Below, piece after piece: positions 34,993 through 41,849 of a stretch of 64,000 nucleotides of DNA. A program made the translations under genes and the position numbers. Source of the stretch: CAZBQJ01 sp964494085 (GTDB taxonomy: Bacteria > Patescibacteriota > Gracilibacteria > UBA1369); assembly GCA_964494085.1 (NCBI GenBank), contig CAZBQJ010000001.1:62001-126000 (forward strand). Reading direction: 5' to 3'. Position 1 is the stretch's first letter, and each line of letters begins with the position of its first letter. The notes below the pieces were generated by a model. The model made no database searches and was not told where the DNA came from. It saw only the letters and a program-made list of their open reading frames with translations.

Positions 34993-35032
34993 GAGGCCTT
35001 AGAATCATTTACTTGATTCTAAGGCCTCTTTT
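34993..35032 (+). terminator. Strong terminator of the candidate structured RNA
   Basis: A perfect 15-bp stem (34993-35007 with 35014-35028, loop TTTACT) followed by TTTT. The downstream T-run is only on the plus strand, so this terminates rightward transcription. Confidence 0.85.
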
Positions 35033-35059
35033 CCGTGCATTATATAGAAGTCCTCGTTC

Positions 35060-35524
35060 TTAGAAAGGCAAGTCGTCAATAGCAACATCTCCTTCTGTAA
35101 TAGGAGCTGCTTCGACATCACCACCCAGATCTGGTGATTGGGATTTGATTCCTCCACTATAGGAAGGTGCGCCTCCACCCGACATTTCACCCTTACGGTC
35201 AAGCATGATCATGTTATCGGCAACAATTTCTGTTCGATATCTCTTTACGCCATCTTCCCCTTCCCATTCACGGGTCTGTAAACGACCTTCAACAAACACT
35301 TTACTACCTTTACGCAGGTATTGCCCAACAATCTCCGCCAGCTTTCTCCAAGCTGTCACGTTGTGATATTCAGCCTTATCCTGGCGTTGACCGCTTTGAT
35401 CGGTCCAGCTGAAGTTGGTAGCTATCGAAAATGACGCAACAGTCTGACCGCCTGGAACCTGTCGTAGTTCCGGATCACGAGTCAGATTACCGATTAACTG
35501 AACTCGATTGAGTGACATTGCCAT
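35060..35524 (-). CDS. ssb: Single-stranded DNA-binding protein
   Basis: An SSB of about 154 residues. The start is set at MAMSLNRVQLIGNLTRDPELR (35524), matching the family; MSLNRV (35518) is equally possible. The OB fold spans about 1-110 (NLTRDPELRQVPGGQTVASFSIATN, AEYHNVTAWRKLAEIVGQYLRKGSKVFVEGRLQ), then a flexible linker, and the acidic tip DDLPF that recruits partner proteins such as RecO. Confidence 0.95.
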   Translation of the reverse strand: MAMSLNRVQLIGNLTRDPELRQVPGGQTVASFSIATNFSWTDQSGQRQDKAEYHNVTAWRKLAEIVGQYLRKGSKVFVEGRLQTREWEGEDGVKRYRTEIVADNMIMLDRKGEMSGGGAPSYSGGIKSQSPDLGGDVEAAPITEGDVAIDDLPF

Positions 35525-35657
35525 ATGTTTAAAGCTTAAAATATAAAAATTTAAGGTCACTATAATTAAACTTTATTTAATCTCCAATCAATGGCGGTAA
35601 AAACGCATTGCCAGTCCAGACAAAAAGACTCAGCGTGAGCAAATATGGGTCCAAATC

Positions 35658-35834
35658 TCAATAACAGGGATTGAGATCAGGGATCCGCTCTAAAGCAGAT
35701 CGTAAAACCCATGATTCACGCCATCCACCCAACCACCAACCCAAGGCGAAAATTGCCACAAAGGATAAAATTAGTAGTAAGATCAACTTAAATTGACGGG
35801 TTTTAAAAACATTTCCCATTGCTTTTTCAGTCAT
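35658..35834 (-). CDS. 58-aa single-pass membrane mini-protein
   Basis: ATG 35834 to TGA 35658-35660 on the minus strand encodes a peptide with a basic N-terminus (MTEKAMGNVFKTRQFK) and one hydrophobic helix (LILLLILSFVAIFALGWWLGG), then a short polar tail ending IPDLNPCY. A promoter-like TATATT stretch lies about 35 bp upstream. It is oriented toward ssb, 134 bp away. Unknown function; a second ATG (MGNVF) lies five codons in. The remaining 35525-35657 shows nothing distinct. Confidence 0.5.
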   Translation of the reverse strand: MTEKAMGNVFKTRQFKLILLLILSFVAIFALGWWLGGWRESWVLRSALERIPDLNPCY

Positions 35835-35868
35835 TTTAGTAGAAAGATTTAGTCATAATATAAAAGTT

Positions 35869-37086
35869 ATGGTCAAATACATCTTTTTCTTAGGTCGCAA
35901 GCCATTAATTTCCTTGGCTGAGCTAGCCGCTGTCCTTCCTTCCGATACTCAATATCTGAAACTCCAAAAGGAAATGCTTTTTGTCGAATTGCCTGAGCTT
36001 GGTAATCCTCAAATTTTTCTCAACCATCTCGGCGGTACCACCAAAATAGTTCAAGTTACCCAAGCTAATGTCTCCGGTGGAGGGCTGCCAAAAACCGTTA
36101 GTGACGCAGCTTTGGCGAAATTCCAGGGGCGGTCAGACAAAGTCCGCTATGCTGTTGCAGCCTACAATTTAAATGGGCCGGATGAACGGCAGGTGAAAAA
36201 TTGTTTAATGGAAACTAAAAAGAAATTAAAAGCCGTCGGGTTATCCAGCCGTTTTATCAACAATAATTTCCACATAGCACCGACAGCACTTTTACTTGGT
36301 GAAAGGATTTTAGAAAAAGGAGCTGAATTTAATGTAATCCAAATCGATCGAGAATGGATGTTCGGAGAAACTGTCGCTATTCAGGATATCGACGCTTATT
36401 CCAAACGCGATTATGAAAGACCGGAACGCGATGCTCGGTTAGGAATGCTACCACCAAAATTGGCTCAGATTATGATTAATTTGTCCGGCGCTCAATCCGG
36501 TCAAACTATCTATGATCCTTTCTGCGGAGTCGGCACTATTCTGATGGAAGGTATTTTAATGGGTATTAATGTTGTTGGCTCTGACCTTTCCAGTGAAAAT
36601 ATCAACAAAGCCCGGCTCAACCTGGAATGGCTTTATAAAGATTATCCACATCCGGCCAAAATGAGATTGTTCAACAAGGACGCGACAAAGTTATCTGCAC
36701 AAAATCTCCCAGAGTCCATAGCGGCAGTCGTCAGTGAAACCTTCCTCGGGCCCCCGATCAGCCATACTCCTTCATCGGATCAAATCGAAAGTAATCAAGC
36801 TATGGTCGGTGGATTAATCGCCAATTTTTTACGAACTATTCATCCCCTACTGGCTGAAAATTGTCAGGTTGTTCTAACTCTCATGGCTTATCGAAATGAA
36901 CGTGGCTATATCACCATGGGACATTTACATCGCCAATTCCCGCAATTGGGGTTTCAGGAAGTTCCACTACTTCCGGCCGATTTGATAGAACAACTCCAGC
37001 TCGGCAAAGAAGCCCAAGCCAATCTGGTCTATGAACGGCCCGATCAGACAGTTTGCCGTGAAATTGTTAAACTAAAAAAAGTTTAA
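35869..37086 (+). CDS. Trm11/UPF0020-type SAM-dependent RNA methyltransferase
   Basis: A 405-residue protein with an N-terminal THUMP-like region (1-165) and a C-terminal Rossmann methyltransferase domain. The link RDYERPERDARLGMLPPKLAQIMINLSG is the Trm11/Trm-G10 signature, and motif I is YDPFCGVGTILMEG. The expected catalytic D/N-PP-Y motif is replaced by SETFLGPPIS, a variation that leaves the exact target uncertain. By homology the likely product is N2-methylguanosine in tRNA. The ATG directly follows a TATA-like stretch, so the mRNA may be leaderless. Confidence 0.85.
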   Translation: MVKYIFFLGRKPLISLAELAAVLPSDTQYLKLQKEMLFVELPELGNPQIFLNHLGGTTKIVQVTQANVSGGGLPKTVSDAALAKFQGRSDKVRYAVAAYNLNGPDERQVKNCLMETKKKLKAVGLSSRFINNNFHIAPTALLLGERILEKGAEFNVIQIDREWMFGETVAIQDIDAYSKRDYERPERDARLGMLPPKLAQIMINLSGAQSGQTIYDPFCGVGTILMEGILMGINVVGSDLSSENINKARLNLEWLYKDYPHPAKMRLFNKDATKLSAQNLPESIAAVVSETFLGPPISHTPSSDQIESNQAMVGGLIANFLRTIHPLLAENCQVVLTLMAYRNERGYITMGHLHRQFPQLGFQEVPLLPADLIEQLQLGKEAQANLVYERPDQTVCREIVKLKKV

Positions 37087-37109
37087 AGGCCTTCCCCCGC
37101 CATTCAGAT

Positions 37110-38051
37110 TTATCTAAACAAATGCAATCGGGCTATCAAGTAAACAAAATAAAGCACTATTAACAGTAGTGCCTCTTTTTTGTGCAATTTTAAACCACTC
37201 CTAAAAAAGAAAATCATCGTTATCGAAATAATTAAGAGCGCCGGTATATCATATATGAGCACCCTGTCCGGAACAGTAAAACCTGAAATCACAGTTCCAG
37301 CTCCCAATGAAAACAACAGATCACAAATATTACTGCCGATCAGATTCGCTACCGACATTTCAACATTCTTTTTACGCAGCGCAGCCAAAGACACCGCCAA
37401 TTCCGGTAATCCGGTCCCCAGCCCCACTATAAATATACCGATAAAAGTTTGTGTCACGCCCCAGCTTTCCGCCAATCCTTTGGCTCCCACCACAACATAA
37501 TCACTGGCAAATAAGATCAATAGAAACCCGCCTATTAAACTTAGTAAATTCAAGGTTAAATGGCTTTCCGGCCTTCTCCCGGCAACTTTCACTTTTTCTT
37601 CTCTGGTTAATGTAAATAGATAGAACAAATATACCGCTATCATGGTCACTCCATCCATTCTGGAAAACTGCCCATCTATACCCATCAAAGCCAGTAACAG
37701 AATACTCCCTATCAACATCGCCCCATCTCTCCTCAAAGTCCTTTTCTTTATCCATAACAATCCAAACAGACCAACCACGCCCAAAATAAGCGTCAATTGA
37801 TTTACAGCACTACCGATCACATTTCCAACTACAATGCCGGATGCATCGGTTCCCGCCAGTTTTTTCAGCCCGCCAGCGATGCCTACAGAAATCTCCGGGA
37901 TAGAAGTACCGATCGACAAAACCGTCAAACCGATAAATCCGGAAGAAAGATTGAATCTGCGCGCTATGGCAATCGCTCCTTTAATAGTTAATTCAGACCC
38001 AAACCATAGGCCAGCCAGGGCGAAAAGCAATATCAGCAAATCATAATTCAT
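37110..38051 (-). CDS. Sodium/calcium exchanger family (CaCA, YrbG-like) membrane protein
   Basis: A 313-residue antiporter with two inverted five-helix halves. The alpha-1 repeat is VLSIGTSIPEISVGIAGG with GIVVGNVIGSAVNQL, the alpha-2 repeat is VGLGTGLPELAVSLAAL with NLIGSNICDLLFSLG; the acidic residues in TSIPE and TGLPE bind Ca2+. It exports calcium in exchange for Na+ or H+. It converges on the methyltransferase gene (23 bp apart). Confidence 0.92.
   Translation of the reverse strand: MNYDLLILLFALAGLWFGSELTIKGAIAIARRFNLSSGFIGLTVLSIGTSIPEISVGIAGGLKKLAGTDASGIVVGNVIGSAVNQLTLILGVVGLFGLLWIKKRTLRRDGAMLIGSILLLALMGIDGQFSRMDGVTMIAVYLFYLFTLTREEKVKVAGRRPESHLTLNLLSLIGGFLLILFASDYVVVGAKGLAESWGVTQTFIGIFIVGLGTGLPELAVSLAALRKKNVEMSVANLIGSNICDLLFSLGAGTVISGFTVPDRVLIYDIPALLIISITMIFFFRSGLKLHKKEALLLIVLYFVYLIARLHLFR
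37154..37181 (+). terminator. Terminator of the Trm11-like gene
   Basis: GCACTA (37154-37159) pairs with TAGTGC (37167-37172), followed by CTCTTTTTT. It lies inside the 3' end of the convergent exchanger gene. Confidence 0.65.
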
Positions 38052-38213
38052 CTAGCTTCGTTTATTACTGATTCAAAACAAGTAAACAATAATATTTTAT
38101 TAACACATTCGCTACAGAAATCATAGCAGATAGATCTTTTCATTTCCAAGTTGTCAAAGTTCCCTTAACTCTATTTTTCTGTATAATGATTTAGAAGTTT
38201 CTATTAAATCCAA

Positions 38214-39158
38214 ATGTTCAAGAAGTTTATAAACATAGTTATTCTCGCCGGTTTAGCCGGATTTACCTGGTTCATCAACATCTATTATCAAACCCTCGAT
38301 CTAACCAAGATCACCTATAGTCTCATTGGGATTGCCGTTTCTTATGGTATTTTCAAGTTGATGTTGGAAGAAGGAGTAGCAAAACAAATCAAAGAATCGA
38401 AAACCAGATATTCCTTCCGTAAAACTACCTCCATCCTCTTTATCGCCATTTCTTTTATCATTGTTTTGAGAATATGGATCATCAATCCTCAGGCCCTTTT
38501 GGTCGCTTATGGTTTATTTGCAGCAGGTGTAGCTATCTCTTTGCAGGACGTCTTCAAAAATTTCGCCGGAGGTTTGGCAATTTTTATCACCAGCGTCTAT
38601 CGGGTTGGTGATCGTATCGAAGTCAATTCCAAGCGTGGTGATGTAATTGACATAGGATTATTTTATACAACTTTATTGGAAATTGGAGAATGGGTTGGCG
38701 GTGATCAAGCTACCGGAAGAATCATTATGCTTCCCAACGGATCCGTCCTATCTGCTCCGATCAATAATTACTCCAAAGATCATCACTTTATCTGGGATGA
38801 ATTATCCATACCGATTACCTATGACAGTAATTGGAAAAAAGCAGTTAAAGATATAGAGAAAATCGTCAAAAAGGAAACTCTGGAGGCCGCTGAAGTCGCC
38901 GAACGGGGAATCTATGAACTAACAGAAAAATATTTTTTTTCCAAACGCAATATTGACCCGTTGGTCTTCGTTCAACTGACCGACAATTGGATCATGTTAT
39001 CAGTTAGATATGTCGTCGAAGTTAGAGACAGACGCCTCAAACACAATCAACTTTCCAAGCTGATTTTAGAATTAATCCAAAAATCTCCGGATATCACTAT
39101 CTCTTCTCAAAACTTTTCCATCTCCAGCCTCCCGGATCCGGAAAACGCCGATGAATAA
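38214..39158 (+). CDS. MscS-family small-conductance mechanosensitive channel
   Basis: A 314-residue channel protein. Four N-terminal hydrophobic segments precede the pore-lining helix (LFAAGVAISLQDVFKNFAGGLAIFI, the TM3 signature), then the beta domain (VGDRIEVNSKRGDVIDIGLFYTTL, LPNGSVLSAPINNYS) and the C-terminal alpha-beta domain. It releases solutes under hypo-osmotic stress. TGTATAAT at 38180-38187 is a likely extended -10, 27 bp before the ATG. Confidence 0.92.
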   Translation: MFKKFINIVILAGLAGFTWFINIYYQTLDLTKITYSLIGIAVSYGIFKLMLEEGVAKQIKESKTRYSFRKTTSILFIAISFIIVLRIWIINPQALLVAYGLFAAGVAISLQDVFKNFAGGLAIFITSVYRVGDRIEVNSKRGDVIDIGLFYTTLLEIGEWVGGDQATGRIIMLPNGSVLSAPINNYSKDHHFIWDELSIPITYDSNWKKAVKDIEKIVKKETLEAAEVAERGIYELTEKYFFSKRNIDPLVFVQLTDNWIMLSVRYVVEVRDRRLKHNQLSKLILELIQKSPDITISSQNFSISSLPDPENADE

Positions 39159-39182
39159 CATTTTTACCTGCTAACCCTGATT

Positions 39183-39713
39183 TTAAACAGGATCTAGCAG
39201 AACTCCATTTTTCGATACTGACGTTTCAGTACATATTGAACGGTTAAAACAGCAGGGTCGGCGTTTTCCGGACTGTAGCTTTGAGAGCATTATCTCGATT
39301 CGTCGTTCACGCGTTTCCGGATTTTTGGTCGAGCGCACCCAGCGAAGCCAATCCCAGCGAGCCATTGGAGTGATCTCCAGCCAGAGATTGAGGGATTCTG
39401 GAGATTTCCTGAGAGCGGTTTTCAGATCAGTTGGCAGTTTTGGATTTGGCCACACTTTGATTGGCTCAATCGTCAAAGCGACAGAATCCCCTGCACCGAC
39501 ATTGACAGCTTTGCCCAGAGTTTTGTCTATTCTAAACCAATGACTACCTTTACCATCCGGCTCAAGCGGAACTTGGAAATGACCGCCATTAATAGTCCCC
39601 TCCACCATTACCATTCCTCGCGATGGTAGTTTGTCGCTGGCGGTCCTCGGTAAAATCAGTAAGTCCCATGAACCGATTTTAGCTATTTTGGTTTGAAAAC
39701 GAATGTCCGACAT
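39183..39713 (-). CDS. DUF1905 / YdeI-like (OmpD-associated) protein
   Basis: A 176-residue cytoplasmic protein. The N-terminal 95 residues match DUF1905 (FQTKIAKIGSWDLLILPRTASDKLPSRGMVMVEGTING, then WFRIDKTLGKAVNVGAGDSVALTIEP). The rest matches the YdeI/bacteriocin-protection helical domain (LPTDLKTALRKSPESLNLWLEITPMARWDWLRWVRSTKNPETRERRIEIMLSKLQSGKRRPCCF). Family members are small cytoplasmic proteins of unclear role, some linked to envelope stress or peptide resistance. Confidence 0.85.
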   Translation of the reverse strand: MSDIRFQTKIAKIGSWDLLILPRTASDKLPSRGMVMVEGTINGGHFQVPLEPDGKGSHWFRIDKTLGKAVNVGAGDSVALTIEPIKVWPNPKLPTDLKTALRKSPESLNLWLEITPMARWDWLRWVRSTKNPETRERRIEIMLSKLQSGKRRPCCFNRSICTETSVSKNGVLLDPV

Positions 39714-39788
39714 ATTTATTTCTTCATACTTTTCTATCCCCAGCTTTGTTTATGCTATACTATAGCCATATTAATAATTAAAACCCAA

Positions 39789-40094
39789 ATGAAAAAATAC
39801 TCATCAGTAGCTTTCCTTTCTTTGCTCGCACTAACACTAACTGCTTGTGCCACTACTTCTAATGTCCCGAATAATGAGTCACCGGAAGCTTCTGTTTCAG
39901 AAAACCTCAAGGGTGACTATATAAATATGCCCGTTAAGGAGGCTCAAACTCTAGCCGAGTCTCAGGGAGTCCCTTTCCGCGTAGTAATAGAAGATGGAGA
40001 AGGTCTTCCTGCCACCCTGGATTACCGCCCGGGCCGAATTAACGCTACGGTCGCAAACGGCCTGGTCGTCAGTTATGAAACAGAAGGCCGATAA
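39789..40094 (+). CDS. Lipoprotein resembling peptidase inhibitor family I78
   Basis: The ATG at 39789 gives a 101-residue lipoprotein: signal peptide MKKYSSVAFLSLLALTLTAC with lipobox LTAC (Cys20). The C-terminal part, with VKEAQTLAESQG, PFRVVIEDGEG, TLDYRPGRIN and VVSYE, has the I78 inhibitor pattern (VR...DYRP.RLN). It may protect the cell surface from serine proteases; the match is by eye. TGCTATACT about 23 bp upstream is a likely extended -10. A frame from 39693 would add an unrelated leader and is rejected. Confidence 0.75.
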   Translation: MKKYSSVAFLSLLALTLTACATTSNVPNNESPEASVSENLKGDYINMPVKEAQTLAESQGVPFRVVIEDGEGLPATLDYRPGRINATVANGLVVSYETEGR

Positions 40095-40124
40095 ACCTTC
40101 AATTCAGAACCCAACTCTCAAATG

Positions 40125-40155
40125 AAGAACACCAGCGTTTAACTGGCGTTCTTTT
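40125..40155 (+). terminator. Terminator of the I78-like lipoprotein gene
   Basis: AAGAAC-A-CCAG pairs with CTGG-C-GTTCTT around a short loop, followed by TTATT. One internal A/C mismatch. Confidence 0.65.
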
Positions 40156-40212
40156 ATTGATTTACTGCGGACCTCAGGAAGGCGAATTAGATTTTGATAG
40201 AGAAAATAAAGT

Positions 40213-41226
40213 TTACTTATTTGAAAGCTCTATTTTGTATTCCCCATCTGTACTCACCAGGGTTAGCATATTCCCCGCAATTTTATATTCAGAGATATTT
40301 GATAATGAATTAATCAAGACTTGTTCGCGAGTATTTTCTTCATCAGAACACAACATCTTTGTTGAACCGATATTCGAGGTTGAAATCTTTTCTCCAGCCA
40401 TAGTATATGAACCCATTATAGAGTTACATGCTGATTTTCCGGAAAATGTGCCGTCAGTATTAAATATAAGAAATGTCCCTTTATCTACTGCTGAACTAGT
40501 AATTCCTGCTCCTTCTTTAATCGAAGAAATATTCCATTCAGTCCCGGTAAGAACAGCATCCTTCATCAAAGACAGCTCCAATGAAACACCTTCCCCTGTG
40601 AGAGTAAGTTTCTCCCCAGCAAGCTTATATTCTGTTGCTTTACTTAACACCTCCTTGAGATGGTTTTCAGCTTCTTCAAGATCGAGACAGGCCATAAGTG
40701 TAGACATACCAGCTTCAAACCTGATTGAATTGCCATTTTCAGTAAACGCACCGTTGATAATGTTACATCCTACAGTGGCTGAATACCGACCTTCATTAAA
40801 TGAGAGCATTCCATTTTCACCAAATACCCAGGAAGTCCCTTCTAGAGAAACGTCCGAACTCTGAAGTGTTTTACTTACTTCTTTAATCAAACGATACGTA
40901 TATTTGCTCGCATCGGCAGGCACATCTTCACGTTCTGTTCTTTCTACAAGTAACTGATATTTATAACCTTCTTCAAAATTAAAGCCTTCGATGGTGTCAT
41001 AAAAATATTTATCATTTACAATCAGACACTCCATTGACCCCGCTCCCGTACATTCCATTTTTCTTGGACCAACAATGAAAGTAAGCAAGTTCTCATCTTG
41101 AGACACAATTGCTCCTTCAAGTGATTCCTTTGTATTAAGGTCTTTTTCTGTGTTATTTATTGCAAAAAGGGCATATCCGGCAACAATTGCCACTATGACC
41201 CCTATTGGAATTAATATTCTTTTCAT
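40213..41226 (-). CDS. Secreted or anchored DUF4377 + two META/HslJ-domain protein
   Basis: MKRILIPIGVIVAIVAGYALF at 41226 is a membrane anchor or signal segment. Domains follow in order: DUF4377 (about 50-120, with GSMECLIVND, YDTIEGFNFEEGYKYQLLVE and VPADASKYTYRLIKEVSKT), a first META domain (about 130-215, LEGTSWVFGENGMLSFNEGRYSATVGCN) and a second META domain (about 225-335, LTGTEWNISSI, FNTDGTFSGKSACNSIMGSY). META domains in HslJ-like proteins are linked to novobiocin or heat resistance and to envelope roles. It is the last host gene before the mobile element. Confidence 0.85.
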   Translation of the reverse strand: MKRILIPIGVIVAIVAGYALFAINNTEKDLNTKESLEGAIVSQDENLLTFIVGPRKMECTGAGSMECLIVNDKYFYDTIEGFNFEEGYKYQLLVERTEREDVPADASKYTYRLIKEVSKTLQSSDVSLEGTSWVFGENGMLSFNEGRYSATVGCNIINGAFTENGNSIRFEAGMSTLMACLDLEEAENHLKEVLSKATEYKLAGEKLTLTGEGVSLELSLMKDAVLTGTEWNISSIKEGAGITSSAVDKGTFLIFNTDGTFSGKSACNSIMGSYTMAGEKISTSNIGSTKMLCSDEENTREQVLINSLSNISEYKIAGNMLTLVSTDGEYKIELSNK

Positions 41227-41335
41227 ATTCATAATCATTTTTTGTTAATAATATCACTTGTTTGTGTATTCGACTTAGTTTAGCACATTTGTCGTACTTA
41301 CACCAAGACATCTTTAAAAAGGAAAGCAAAGATCC

Positions 41336-41415
41336 AAAATGGAAAATCCTAAAAAATCCAAATACACGGATGCCGAACATCAGAAAAAAACCAAAAAGGG
41401 TTTTTCTGGCGCTTA
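41336..41415 (+). pseudogene. Relic of a serine-recombinase 3' end left of attL
   Basis: In the same frame as the attachment core, codons before 41416 read ...AEHQKKTKKGFSGAY, against KEHQEKAKIVAFGSR before the right-hand core at 56238. Both have eleven codons between the shared gaacatcag and the core, with several identical codons. No upstream recombinase frame survives (stop at 41315). It looks like the tail of an older, related element at the same tRNA site, and also forms the left arm of attB. Confidence 0.6.
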
Positions 41416-41432
41416 TTTTTCTGAATGGCTCC
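41416..41432 (+). repeat. attL core (17-bp direct repeat)
   Basis: TTTTTCTGAATGGCTCC, identical to 56238-56254. To its right the open frame continues for 35 codons to TGA 41537-41539 and would form the recombinase tail in the circular form. Confidence 0.85.
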
Positions 41433-41539
41433 GCATTCTGGAAGCCGTCAGCACATGCTTTGCCAGAGGGGAGGCGGGTTATTTCCCTTATCACGTAGTG
41501 GTTGAGCATATGAATGAGGTCATGGCGAAGGCGGGGTGA
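41433..41539 (+). other. Detached C-terminal coding tail of the recombinase (circular-form exon)
   Basis: Reading through the 17-bp core in the recombinase frame gives FSEWL followed by RILEAVSTCF...ARGEAGYFPY...VMAKAG and a TGA stop. In the integrated form this coding stretch has no recombinase upstream, only a 26-codon ATG-initiated frame from the flank (41339). Excision would join it in frame to codon 606 of the recombinase, giving a 646-residue protein instead of 618. Confidence 0.7.
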
Positions 41540-41568
41540 TGGGCGTCCTTTATTTGTGCAATTTTTTG

Positions 41569-41596
41569 TTGAAAGAAGTGCCTGAAAGAGTAAAAT
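41569..41596 (+). promoter_or_regulatory. Promoter of the XRE regulator and type I R-M operon
   Basis: TTGAAA (41569-41574), 16-bp spacer, TAAAAT (41591-41596). Predicted start near 41603, giving a leader of about 22 nt before the ATG at 41625. Confidence 0.55.
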
Positions 41597-41624
41597 GCAA
41601 CTGACATACTAATGCTTTCATACT

Positions 41625-41846
41625 ATGGAAGAAAATAACTCGAAAGAGGAGAAGACAATTGGGCAGAAAATTAAAGCTTGGAGGCTTAAAAAAGAGCTTA
41701 CTCAAGAGGCATTGGCCAGAAAAGCTGATATTCCATACACCACTCTGGCCAAGATTGAGAGTGATGTGATAAAAAGCCCAACTTTGCCGACTGCTACCAA
41801 AATTGCGGAAGGTTTGGGAATTACTTTAGACGAATTAATCTCTTAA
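41625..41846 (+). CDS. XRE-family helix-turn-helix regulator (C-protein-like)
   Basis: A 73-residue single-domain Cro/C1-type HTH: IGQKIKAWRLKKELTQEALARKADIPYTTLAKIESDVIKSPTLPTATKIAEGLGITLDELI, covering nearly the whole protein. The size and place, 3 bp upstream of hsdM, match controller proteins of restriction-modification systems, which delay or balance nuclease expression. It is the first gene of the element's rightward operon. Confidence 0.9.
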   Translation: MEENNSKEEKTIGQKIKAWRLKKELTQEALARKADIPYTTLAKIESDVIKSPTLPTATKIAEGLGITLDELIS

Positions 41847-41849
41847 ATT

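Larger units (their letters stand above)
34513..35032 (+). ncRNA. Candidate ~520-nt structured non-coding RNA
   Basis: The 654-bp gap between the M23 peptidase and ssb holds a strong promoter, a chain of hairpins and a strong terminator, all on the plus strand. Seen directly: CTCCCA-AC-GAGG / CCTC-TGGGAG (about 34644-34670), whose loop GGTCT can also pair with a following AGACC (pseudoknot); GGTGTT-CGGCT-AACACC followed by CGAA (H-type pseudoknot); a 10-bp stem GCGTATTAAC/GTTAATGTGC; AGCG-TTCC-CT-GGAA-TT-CGCT; GAGCG/CGCTC. Serial pseudoknots recall tmRNA, but no CCA-ended tRNA domain or tag frame was found. RNase P and 6S signatures were not seen either. Confidence 0.55.

Noticed and set aside
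34760..35008. Minus-strand 82-aa open frame in the ssb-M23 gap
   Set aside because: It lies within the structured region, has low-complexity hydrophobic composition and no start signals; it is better explained by the RNA.
34513..35032. tmRNA or RNase P RNA
   Set aside because: No tRNA-like ends with CCA, no tag frame ending in ALAA-type codons, and no recognisable RNase P core sequences were found by eye; left as an unknown RNA.
39693..39788. Longer N-terminus for the I78-like lipoprotein
   Set aside because: The internal ATG at 39789 opens a perfect lipoprotein signal peptide directly after a promoter; the extension overlaps the divergent gene.
41153..41509. 118-aa minus-strand frame across attL
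   Set aside because: It crosses the element boundary and is the antisense of the recombinase tail frame.
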